This document shows, in pieces, positions 1 through 8,429 of a DNA stretch of 64,000 nucleotides. The notes beneath the pieces are model-generated. The model did no database searches and was not told the DNA's origin. It saw nothing but the letters and a program-made list of their open reading frames with translations. Both the position numbers and the translations under genes were made by a program. Position 1 is the first letter of the stretch, and each line of letters begins with the position of its first letter. This DNA comes from Candidatus Roseilinea sp. (GTDB taxonomy: Bacteria; Chloroflexota; Anaerolineae; J036; Brachytrichaceae), in the NCBI GenBank assembly GCA_025998955.1, contig AP024676.1:3596001-3660000 (forward strand), in the 5' to 3' direction.

Positions 1-479
1 AGCGTTGGCATCGGCGCGACGGCGCGGGCGATGACCACGTCGTAGCGCTCGCGGTGTTCGGGGCGATGGCCGGCTTCCTCGGCGCGATCCTGGATGGCGC
101 GGATGTCTTGTAGTCCCAGCGCGCGGATGACCTCGGCGCAGAACTGCACCTTCTTCGCCGTGCTGTCCATCAGCGTCACGCGCAGCTGGGGCATGGCGAT
201 CTTGAGCGGGATGCCGGGGAAACCACCGCCGGTGCCGACGTCAATCAATTCGAGCGCCGCGCCCGACCTGACCTGGATGTCGCGGATGACCTGAAGCGCG
301 GTGAGCGAATCGAGGAAATGCAGCACGAGGATGGAGGCGTCGTCGGTGAGGGCGGTGAGGTTGAAGCGCCGGTTCGCTTCCACCAGCAGGTCGCGAAAGC
401 GTAGCAGCGCGCCGGCCTGCTGTGCGTCGAGCGCGACGCCGATGGCGCGCGCAGCCTCCTGAATCTCGTCCTCCGTCAT
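1..479 (-). CDS. rsmG: 16S rRNA m7G527 methyltransferase RsmG (GidB), C-terminus beyond window
   Basis: Transfers a methyl group from S-adenosylmethionine to N7 of G527 of 16S rRNA. The reading frame starts at the ATG at 479 and stays open to the window edge, so about 159 N-terminal residues are visible. It shows the RsmG N-terminal pattern NRRFNLTALTDDASILVLHFLDSL (given here in part), then the SAM-binding glycine loop IDVGTGGGFPGIPLKI and the LMDSTAKKVQF segment. The family is usually 200-240 residues, so the missing part is short. It is divergent from pgk, leaving about 107 bp for both promoters. The product is clear from the motifs; only the C-terminus is unseen. Confidence 0.9.
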   Translation of the reverse strand, partial: MTEDEIQEAARAIGVALDAQQAGALLRFRDLLVEANRRFNLTALTDDASILVLHFLDSLTALQVIRDIQVRSGAALELIDVGTGGGFPGIPLKIAMPQLRVTLMDSTAKKVQFCAEVIRALGLQDIRAIQDRAEEAGHRPEHRERYDVVIARAVAPMPT

Positions 480-586
480 CTCCCGTCGAGCGTTAGACGA
501 TACCTCATCTCAACCGCTACAATTCGCACCGGAATCATGCGCAGGCTGCGCAGATAGCCTGCTCGAATTCGGACCAGGAGATTGAC

Positions 587-1762
<1,176 letters not shown>

Positions 1763-1802
1763 GCGTCGGGAAGCGAACCAAGAGCGCGTCGTGCAAAAGA
1801 TT

Positions 1803-1831
1803 GCGCCTCGGTTGCATCGCGACCGAGGCGC
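1803..1831. terminator. Bidirectional hairpin between pgk and mnmA
   Basis: A perfect 10-bp inverted repeat (GCGCCTCGGT / ACCGAGGCGC) with a 9-nt loop lies in the 79-bp gap between two convergent genes. There is no strong T-run on either side, so termination efficiency is inferred from stem strength and position. Confidence 0.6.
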
Positions 1832-1841
1832 CGATCTCTCC

Positions 1842-3047
1842 TCATTCTGTTCCTTCGGCGTCGCGCGCGATTACGCCGCCGCCGATCACCTCCTCGCCGA
1901 GATAACACACCAATCCCTGGCCGGGCGTCACGTCGCGCTGGGGCTCGTCGAACTCGAACACCGCGCCACCGTCCGGCAGCGGCTTCAGCCAGCCCGCAGC
2001 TTCCTTGGCCTTGTAGCGGATCTTGGCCGTGCAGCGCAAGGGCTCCGCGGTCGGCTTGCCGCTCACGTAGTGCATCTTGTTCGTCCGCGCAATTCGCGTG
2101 CCCAGCTCGCTGGCACTGCCGACGACGACGGCGTTGTTGGCCGGGTCGAGACGCAGCACGTAGAGCGGCTCGCTGTGGGCGGAGCGCACCGAGACGTGAA
2201 TGCCTTTGCGCTGGCCGATGGTGTAGAAGGGCAAGCCTTCATGTTGGCCGATCACCTCGCCGCGCGTGTTCACAATCGGTCCGGGTCGGGCGACCTCCGG
2301 CGCGTTGCGGATCAGGAAGCTGCGATAGTCGCCGCGGGTCAGAAAGCACAAATCCTGGCTCTCGGGACGTTCCGCGGTGGGCAGGCCGAACTCGCGCGCC
2401 AGCCGGCGCACCTCTTCCTTCGTGTATTCGCCCACCGGGAACATCGCCCGCGCCAAATCCTTCTGGCTCAAGACGTGCAGGACGTAGCTCTGGTCTTTCT
2501 GCGCATCCTTCCCCTTCAGAAGGCGATAGCGGAATGGAGAATGGCGATCGGAGATTGGAGATTGGAGATTGGAATCTCCTTTCTCCAATCCCCCAATCTC
2601 CAATCTCTCAATCTCTAACTCTAATCTCTCGACGCGAGCATAATGCCCCGTCGCCAAGTAATCTGCGCCGAGCGCGAGCGCCTTCTGCATCAGGAAGCCG
2701 AAGCGGATCGTCCGGTTACACGTGAAGCATGGGTTGGGTGTGGTCGCATCGGCGTAGGCGGCGATCCATGAATCCACCACGCGCTGCTTGAACACCCCCT
2801 CGGCGTGGATGTCGTAGAACGGGATGCCCAGCAACTTGGCGATGGCGCGCGCGTCGGCCACGGCCTCAGGCGTGCAGCATCGGTTCGAATTGAGCCCCCC
2901 GTTTCTCGTTTCTGCGTTTCTCAATTCCTCAGCCCACAGGCGCAGCATGATGCCGATCACGTCGTAGCCCTGCTGCACCAGCAAAGCCGCCGCGACCGAC
3001 GAATCTACGCCGCCGCTCATGGCCACTACGACACGCGCCTTCTTCAT
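1842..3047 (-). CDS. mnmA: tRNA-specific 2-thiouridylase MnmA with two low-complexity inserts
   Basis: ATP-dependent thiolation of U34 in Lys, Glu and Gln tRNAs, using sulfur relayed from a cysteine desulfurase. I start it at the ATG at 3047, because MKKARVVVAMSGGVDSSV carries the PP-loop right at the N-terminus; an upstream in-frame ATG would add 33 residues without family character. The catalytic NPCFTCNR motif and the DLCFLTRGDYRSFL segment are present. At 401 residues it is longer than typical (about 360). The excess comes from two low-complexity blocks: one before the NRCCTPEAV motif (about 2886-2935), and one between ATGHYARVERL and RLLKGKDAQKDQSYVL (about 2534-2640). Both are encoded by inverted or tandem short repeats. 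The upstream neighbour is the cysteine desulfurase, its likely sulfur donor. Confidence 0.95.
   Translation of the reverse strand: MKKARVVVAMSGGVDSSVAAALLVQQGYDVIGIMLRLWAEELRNAETRNGGLNSNRCCTPEAVADARAIAKLLGIPFYDIHAEGVFKQRVVDSWIAAYADATTPNPCFTCNRTIRFGFLMQKALALGADYLATGHYARVERLELEIERLEIGGLEKGDSNLQSPISDRHSPFRYRLLKGKDAQKDQSYVLHVLSQKDLARAMFPVGEYTKEEVRRLAREFGLPTAERPESQDLCFLTRGDYRSFLIRNAPEVARPGPIVNTRGEVIGQHEGLPFYTIGQRKGIHVSVRSAHSEPLYVLRLDPANNAVVVGSASELGTRIARTNKMHYVSGKPTAEPLRCTAKIRYKAKEAAGWLKPLPDGGAVFEFDEPQRDVTPGQGLVCYLGEEVIGGGVIARDAEGTE
2534..2640. repeat. Low-complexity inverted repeat block inside mnmA
   Basis: The plus strand shows several GGAGATTGGAGATTGG-type units, a short spacer, then the complementary CCAATCTCCAATCTC-type units. 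The block can fold as a long hairpin. It stays in frame and encodes a Glu/Leu/Ile then Gln/Ser-rich stretch that is absent from ordinary MnmA. Confidence 0.8.
2886..2935. repeat. Second low-complexity block inside mnmA
   Basis: A perfect 8-bp inverted repeat GAATTGAG / CTCAATTC encloses a pyrimidine-rich core with repeated GTTTCTC/GTTTCTG units. It is in frame and encodes about a dozen extra residues just before the conserved NRCC motif of MnmA. Confidence 0.7.
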
Positions 3048-3078
3048 CGCAGTTCCTCGTTTCGAGTTGCGAATGAAC

Positions 3079-4260
3079 TCAAAACTCCAAGCTCGCCGCC
3101 CGCACGCGCGCCACGCACTCCGGCAGCGCGTCCAGCACGGCATCAATCTCCTCCTCGGTCGTGTGGTAGCCCAGTGTGATGCGCAGGCCGCCCAGCGCCC
3201 ACGCGCGTGGGATGCCCATGGCGAGCAGCACCGGCGACGGCTCGGGATTGCCGCTGGTGCAGGCCGAACCGGTGCTGACGGCGATGCCTTCGACGTCCAG
3301 CGCCATCAACAACGACTCGCCGTCCACGTCCTTGAACACGAAGCTGGCGTGATTGGGCAGCCGCTCGGTGGGATGACCGCTCAGCCGCGCATCCGGCACG
3401 CGATCCAGCACGCCCTGGATCAACCGGTCGCGCAGCTCTGCCAGGCGCGCTGCCTGCGCATCCCGCTCGCGCGAGGCATACTTGATCGCGGCCTCGGCGC
3501 CGACCGCGCCGGCGACGTTGACCGTGCCCGGACGACGACCGCGCTCGTGTCCACCGCCGGTGATCGCCGGCACATACGGCGTGCCCTCGCGGATGTAGAG
3601 CACGCCGACGCCCTTTGGGCCGTAGAATTTGTGTGCCGAGAGCGCCAGCAGGTCTACGTTCAGCTCGTCCACGTTGACGGGCAGGTAGGCCGGCGCCTGG
3701 ACGGCGTCGGTGTGGAAGGGCACACCATGCTCACGACAGATCGCGCCGATCTCGCGCACGGGCTGGAGCGTGCCGACCTCGTTGTTGGCCAACATCACGC
3801 TGACGATGACTGTGTCGGGGCGGATGGCGCGCCGCACGTCGTCGGGATCCACGCGCCCGCAGCCGTCTACCGGTAGCACGGTCAGATCAAAGCCGAACAA
3901 CGTGTGCAGTTGGTGCGCAGTCGCCTCGACGGCGTGATGTTCGACAGGCGTGATGATGATGTGGCCAGGCGAGCCGTTGCCGGCGCGACGCGCGGCGAAG
4001 GCGACGCCGCGCAGCGCCAAGTTGTCGGCCTCGGTGCCGCAGCCGGTGAACACAATCTCGCTGGCGCGCGCGCCGATCGCACAGCCGACCACGGTGTGCG
4101 CCTCGTCCAGCGCAGCGGCTGCATCGCGCCCGAAGCTATGCAGCGACGATGCATTGCCGAACACCTCGCTCCAGTAGGGCTGCATGGCGGCCCTGACCTC
4201 CGGCGCGACGGGCGTCGTGGCCGAGTAATCCAGATATATTTGCCTGCGCGTCGTGCTCAT
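3079..4260 (-). CDS. Cysteine desulfurase (IscS/NifS family)
   Basis: PLP enzyme that takes sulfur from cysteine as an enzyme persulfide; next to mnmA its likely role is supplying sulfur for tRNA s2U. The 393 residues begin MSTTRRQIYLDYSATTPVAP, the standard family start. The PLP lysine sits in LLALSAHKFYGPKGVGVLYI and the catalytic cysteine in STGSACTSGNPEPSPVL. It is the first gene of a two-gene unit with mnmA (31-bp gap). The loop pattern around the cysteine fits the NifS/IscS group rather than SufS. No IscU or Fe-S scaffold gene is nearby, which supports the tRNA role. It is divergent from the glycosyltransferase gene, with a 34-bp gap. Confidence 0.93.
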   Translation of the reverse strand: MSTTRRQIYLDYSATTPVAPEVRAAMQPYWSEVFGNASSLHSFGRDAAAALDEAHTVVGCAIGARASEIVFTGCGTEADNLALRGVAFAARRAGNGSPGHIIITPVEHHAVEATAHQLHTLFGFDLTVLPVDGCGRVDPDDVRRAIRPDTVIVSVMLANNEVGTLQPVREIGAICREHGVPFHTDAVQAPAYLPVNVDELNVDLLALSAHKFYGPKGVGVLYIREGTPYVPAITGGGHERGRRPGTVNVAGAVGAEAAIKYASRERDAQAARLAELRDRLIQGVLDRVPDARLSGHPTERLPNHASFVFKDVDGESLLMALDVEGIAVSTGSACTSGNPEPSPVLLAMGIPRAWALGGLRITLGYHTTEEEIDAVLDALPECVARVRAASLEF

Positions 4261-4294
4261 GTGGACGATTGTAAAGCGATCAGGTTAGGATTGG

Positions 4295-5062
4295 ATGACA
4301 GGTGAGATGAGGACGCGATCGGTCGAGATCCTGGGCGTGCGCGTGGATGACGTCACGTACCGCGAGGCGTGCGACATCGCCGAGGCGTTGATCCGGCGCG
4401 GCGGCGTGCATCAGTTTGCCACCGTCAACCCCGAATTCATCATGGCGGCCAGGGACGACGACGAGTTTCGGGAGGTGTTGGCGTCCACCGCGCTCAACGT
4501 GCCCGATGGCGCCGGCGTGGTGTGGGCGGCCGGGCGGCGCGGCGTGAAGTTGCGCGAGCGCGTGGCCGGTGTGGACTTGATGCTGAAACTGTGTGCGCTG
4601 GCGGCGCGCCATCGCTGGCGGGTGTTCTTCCTCGGCGCGCAGCCGGGCGTCGCCGAGCGAGCAGCAGCAGCCCTTGTGCTCGCTCATCCGGGCTTAAGGG
4701 TGGCAGGCGCGTACGCCGGCTCGCCGCGGCGCGAAGAGGAGCTAGCAATAGTAGCACGCGTGCGCGCGGCGCGGCCGCAATTGCTCTTCGTCGCATACGG
4801 TGCGCCGGCGCAAGACAAATGGCTGGCGCGTAACCTGCCGCTGCTGGCGCCCGTCGTGGGGGATGAGGCCGAGGGCGGGATCATCGGGATGGGTGTGGGA
4901 GGGGCATTCGACTTCGTTGCCGGCGTGCAAAAACGCGCGCCGGACTGGGTGCAGCATGCCAACCTCGAATGGCTGTACCGGCTGTTGCGCCAGCCGTGGC
5001 GCTGGCGACGCCAGACGGCGCTCATCCGCTTTGCTGTGGCCGCGATGCTAGAATCGCGTTGA
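4295..5062 (+). CDS. WecG/TagA/CpsF-family glycosyltransferase
   Basis: Glycosyltransferases of this family move an N-acetylmannosamine or related sugar onto undecaprenyl-diphosphate-GlcNAc at the inner membrane face. The 255 residues show family landmarks: FATVNPEFIMAARDDDEF near residue 45, NVPDGAGVVWA, the FLGAQPGVAERAA stretch, and a C-terminal GVGGAFDFVAGVQKRAPDWVQ followed by LEWLYRLLRQPWR. Its TGA abuts the ATG of the next gene (stop 5060-5062, start 5063), so the two are likely cotranscribed. No polysaccharide cluster surrounds it, so the acceptor glycan is unknown. Confidence 0.9.
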   Translation: MTGEMRTRSVEILGVRVDDVTYREACDIAEALIRRGGVHQFATVNPEFIMAARDDDEFREVLASTALNVPDGAGVVWAAGRRGVKLRERVAGVDLMLKLCALAARHRWRVFFLGAQPGVAERAAAALVLAHPGLRVAGAYAGSPRREEELAIVARVRAARPQLLFVAYGAPAQDKWLARNLPLLAPVVGDEAEGGIIGMGVGGAFDFVAGVQKRAPDWVQHANLEWLYRLLRQPWRWRRQTALIRFAVAAMLESR

Positions 5063-6850
5063 ATGGCTCAGGAAGCTGGCAGCGCGACGAACGGCCAGGT
5101 GCCCGAATCCGACTCGAAAGCGATCCAGGCGACTCCCACGCCGGACGACATCGTGCGCCAACTGCGTGCCTCCACGCTCTTCTCGCGTCTGACCGATGCG
5201 GAGTTCAAGGCGGTGCTCGGGTTGATGCGCACGCGCATGGTGAACGAAGGCCAGATCCTGATTCTGGCCGGCTCGGGGGATACCCACCTCTACATCCTCC
5301 GCCGCGGGAAGATGCTCATCCGCGCGCCGGAGAAGGGCGGCAGAGATCCTGTCATTCGATTCGTGAAGCCGGGTGAGATTCTGAACGAACTCCCGTTCGT
5401 CACCGGCCATCCCAGCGAGGTGACGATCGAGACGGTGACCCCCGTGCAGTTGTGGTACATCCCGCGTGGCGAATTCCAGCAATTGCTGGAGCGCGAGGGT
5501 TACATCCGCGAGCACCTTACCTACACCCCTGAAGAGGAGAAATACATCAAACAGCGTCGGCGCTTCGACACGCAGCGAACAGGCGAGCTGGTGTTGTGGT
5601 TTGGGCGAAAGCACTGGTGGGTGCTCTTGCGGAGCCAGTGGTTCACGATCTTGATGTTGGTGCTCATCGGGGCGACCTTCCTGCCGCCGGTTCGCCCCAT
5701 CTTCAGCGGCCCCTTCGGCATAGCGTTCACCGGCGCGTTGCTGTTCGTGGCGCTTGTCAGCTTCCTATGGTTTCTGATTGACTGGTGGAACGACTACTAT
5801 GTCGTGACCGACCAGCGGGTGATCCATCGCGAGCGCATCCTCATCATCTACGACTCGCAGGATGAAGCGCCGATCAGCTCGGTGCAGAACGTCACGGTCA
5901 ACCGGCCTAGCTTCATTGATACCGTGCTCGACACCGGCACGATCTTGATCGAGACGTTGGGCGCACAAGCCAACATCCGGTTCGAGTGGGTAGGTGAGCC
6001 GACCAAGGTCTCGAAGCTCATCCTCGACCAGCAAGCGCGCGCGCGTGTCGAGGTGGCCGCGACCGAGCGCTCGAAGGTGCGCAGCGAGCTGCGCCGGGAG
6101 ATGGAGGTGGGGACGAAACCGCTGCCGGCATCCGCGCCGCCGGCCCCCGCGCCGAAGGCAGGCAAAGGCGAGAAATCACCGCCCTTCCTTCGTCGCCTTG
6201 GCATGGGGCTGGCCGACCTACGCAACGAATTGTTGCCGCGCATGCGCTTGGTGCGCGCCCCGGATGTCATCGTCTATCGCAAGCACTGGCTGGCGTTGAT
6301 CGGCGCAACGATTGCGCCTTTCCTATTCTTATTGCTCTATCTTGCGGCGATGGTCTTCGTCTGGTTTGGCGCGCCTTCGTTGCGTCGGCTCCTGTTCGAG
6401 ACGCCGGCCGTCGTCGTCGTCGCGCTGCTTGGATTCATCCTGCTCTTCTGGCTGGTCTGGCAGTATGAGGATTGGCGTAACGACCTATACATGCTCACGA
6501 CAGAGCGCCTCATCGAGTACAAGCGTACGCCGTTTGGGCTGCTCGGCACCTCGCAGCGCACGGCCAGCTTGGCCAACGTGCAGAACGTCACCGCTGCGAC
6601 CAAGGGCTTCGTGGACAACCTGTTCAATGTGGGTGATGTGGCCATTCGCACCGGCGGCATGGACAACGAGTTGAACTTCGCGCGCGTGTGGAACCCGCGC
6701 GGCGTGCAGCGCGAAGTAGTGATGCGGCTGGAAGCCTATCGCGCCGCCCAGCGCGAGAAAGAGGCGGCGCGCCGCCGGCGCGAGTTCATCGAGTGGATCG
6801 GCATCTACGACGAGCTGACCCGCATCCACGGGGAGCGACCGCTCGGCTGA
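5063..6850 (+). CDS. Cyclic-nucleotide-binding domain fused to two bPH2 membrane modules
   Basis: The 595 residues fall into three parts. Residues about 30-150 form a cNMP-binding/CRP-type beta barrel (LFSRLTDAEFKAV, GDTHLYILRRGK, then FVKPGEILNELPFVTG). Two copies of a [two-TM plus bPH2/YdbS-like pleckstrin] module follow. The first has helices near 195-245 and a PH segment DYYVVTDQRVIHRERI...SVQNVTVNRPSFID. The second has helices near 410-470 and DLYMLTTERLIEYKR...LANVQNVTAATKGFVDNLF. The parallel SVQNVTV / NVQNVTA motifs show the internal duplication. It lies directly behind the glycosyltransferase gene with no gap. The likely role is membrane-bound ligand or voltage/second-messenger sensing, but no partner is evident. 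There is no DNA-binding domain. Confidence 0.85.
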   Translation: MAQEAGSATNGQVPESDSKAIQATPTPDDIVRQLRASTLFSRLTDAEFKAVLGLMRTRMVNEGQILILAGSGDTHLYILRRGKMLIRAPEKGGRDPVIRFVKPGEILNELPFVTGHPSEVTIETVTPVQLWYIPRGEFQQLLEREGYIREHLTYTPEEEKYIKQRRRFDTQRTGELVLWFGRKHWWVLLRSQWFTILMLVLIGATFLPPVRPIFSGPFGIAFTGALLFVALVSFLWFLIDWWNDYYVVTDQRVIHRERILIIYDSQDEAPISSVQNVTVNRPSFIDTVLDTGTILIETLGAQANIRFEWVGEPTKVSKLILDQQARARVEVAATERSKVRSELRREMEVGTKPLPASAPPAPAPKAGKGEKSPPFLRRLGMGLADLRNELLPRMRLVRAPDVIVYRKHWLALIGATIAPFLFLLLYLAAMVFVWFGAPSLRRLLFETPAVVVVALLGFILLFWLVWQYEDWRNDLYMLTTERLIEYKRTPFGLLGTSQRTASLANVQNVTAATKGFVDNLFNVGDVAIRTGGMDNELNFARVWNPRGVQREVVMRLEAYRAAQREKEAARRRREFIEWIGIYDELTRIHGERPLG

Positions 6851-6915
6851 GCGCCGACGCATTCAGCCGCGCCTCACGCCCGGCGTATATCCTCATGGTC
6901 GAAACGCATTGAGCC

Positions 6916-7428
6916 ATGGTCAGAGAAATTCGAAAGATCGGCGATCCGATCCTGCGCAAAAAGGCGAAGAAGGTCGAGAAGATCACCCGCGATACCTTGA
7001 AGTTGCTTGATGATATGGTCGAGACGATGCGCCAGGCGCACGGCCAGGGTCTGGCAGCGCCCCAGGTCGGCGTCTCGCAACGGGTGGCAGTCGTCGAGGT
7101 GCCCAAGTCCGACGCCATCGCCGGCAGCGGCGTGCTCTACGAGCTGATCAACCCCGAGGTGGTCAAACAGTCGGAAGAAACGTGGGAGCACCAGGAAGGA
7201 TGTCTATCCATTCCGGGGTGGCGCGGCGACGTGGCGCGCCCGTATCGCATCATCGTGCGCGCGCTCGACCGCAACGGCAACCGGGTGAAGTTCGAGGTGG
7301 AAGGGCACGTCGCCCGCGCCTTTCTGCACGAGATAGATCACCTGGACGGCGTGCTCTACATTGACAAGCTGGTCTCGCCCGACCGCGTGTGGCGGGTCAA
7401 AGAAGAGGCCACGGAAGACCTCGAATGA
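6916..7428 (+). CDS. def: Peptide deformylase
   Basis: Removes the formyl group from the N-terminal methionine of nascent proteins. All three metal/active-site motifs of the family are visible in 170 residues: GQGLAAPQVG (motif I), EGCLSIPGW (motif II, with the metal Cys) and HEIDHLDGVLY (motif III, with the two metal His). The length is normal. The stop overlaps the next start as ATGA (7425-7428), so the downstream acyltransferase-like gene is translationally coupled. No fmt gene is adjacent. Confidence 0.96.
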   Translation: MVREIRKIGDPILRKKAKKVEKITRDTLKLLDDMVETMRQAHGQGLAAPQVGVSQRVAVVEVPKSDAIAGSGVLYELINPEVVKQSEETWEHQEGCLSIPGWRGDVARPYRIIVRALDRNGNRVKFEVEGHVARAFLHEIDHLDGVLYIDKLVSPDRVWRVKEEATEDLE

Positions 7429-8429
7429 TGCGCACCGAGGTTTACACCACGCCTGAAGCGTTCGAGCAGTTGGCCGGCGAGTGGAACGCGCTGCTCAAAC
7501 GATCCGCGGCGAATACGCTCTTTCTCACCAACGAGTGGCAAAAGACGTGGTGGCGCGAGTTAGGCGACGGTGAACTGCGCGTGCTGGCCATGCGTGAGGA
7601 TGGCTTGTTGGTCGGCATCGCGCCGCTGTTCTTCGAGGCCAATGCGCTTGGCGCGGTGGAAGTGGCGCTGGTCGGCTGCAAGGAAGTGTCGGACTATTTA
7701 GACTTCATCTTCGCCCGCGGTTGCGAGCCGGCGTGCTTTCGCGCTGTGGTGGATTTCCTCAAGAGCGACGCCGCACCGACGTGGCACACCATCGGCCTGT
7801 GCAACATCGTCGAGACTTCACCCACGTTGAGCGCGTTCGCCGAGATGCTGAACGCCGAGGGCTGGCGCGCGCATGTGGCCTTCGAAGACGTTTGTCCGAT
7901 CGTGACGCTGCCCGACACATTCGAAGCCTATCTCGCCATGCTCGACGGCAAGGAGCGCCGTGAGTTACAGCGCAAGCTGCGCCGGGCGAGCGAAGACGTC
8001 GCGATCACTTTCGCGACCGACGCCGAGGCGCTGGCACGCGACATGGACGACTTCATCGCGCTGATGAAAGCCTCGGCGCCCAGCAAGGCCGAATTCATGA
8101 CCCCGCGTATGGCGCGCTTCTTCCATGCAATCGCGCGCGTCATGTTCGAGGCCGGGTGGTTGCAACTGGCGTTTCTGGAAGTCGAGGGCGTGCGGGCGGC
8201 GGCGTACATGAACTTCGTCTATGACGACGCCGTGCTGGTCTATAACTCCGGCCTCGATCCGGAGAAGTATGCCTACCTGAGCCCCGGCCAGGTGTTGATC
8301 GCCCGGCTGATCGAGAAAGCCATCCAAGATGGCCGCCGCACATTCGACTTTCTACAAGGCGACGAGGAATACAAGTACAAACTCGGCGGCAAGGACGTGA
8401 AGCTCTACACCCTCAGCGCGCGCCGGTGA
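7425..8429 (+). CDS. FemAB/CelD-like GNAT-fold acyltransferase
   Basis: The 334-residue protein matches the CelD/BcsL-type Acetyltransf_6 family in layout. An N-terminal segment (FEQLAGEWNALLKRSAANTLFL...WQKTWWRELG) is typical of the family. The C-terminal GNAT half contains ELQRKLRRA and AAYMNFVYDDAVLVYNSGLDPEKYAYLSPGQVLIARLIEKAI, then FDFLQGDEEYKYKLGG, the signature end of CelD-like proteins. The substrate is unknown; relatives act in exopolysaccharide or peptidoglycan modification. The start overlaps def by ATGA; a second ATG follows immediately at 7428. The 3' end overlaps the convergent TPR regulator by 17 bp. Confidence 0.8.
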   Translation: MMRTEVYTTPEAFEQLAGEWNALLKRSAANTLFLTNEWQKTWWRELGDGELRVLAMREDGLLVGIAPLFFEANALGAVEVALVGCKEVSDYLDFIFARGCEPACFRAVVDFLKSDAAPTWHTIGLCNIVETSPTLSAFAEMLNAEGWRAHVAFEDVCPIVTLPDTFEAYLAMLDGKERRELQRKLRRASEDVAITFATDAEALARDMDDFIALMKASAPSKAEFMTPRMARFFHAIARVMFEAGWLQLAFLEVEGVRAAAYMNFVYDDAVLVYNSGLDPEKYAYLSPGQVLIARLIEKAIQDGRRTFDFLQGDEEYKYKLGGKDVKLYTLSARR

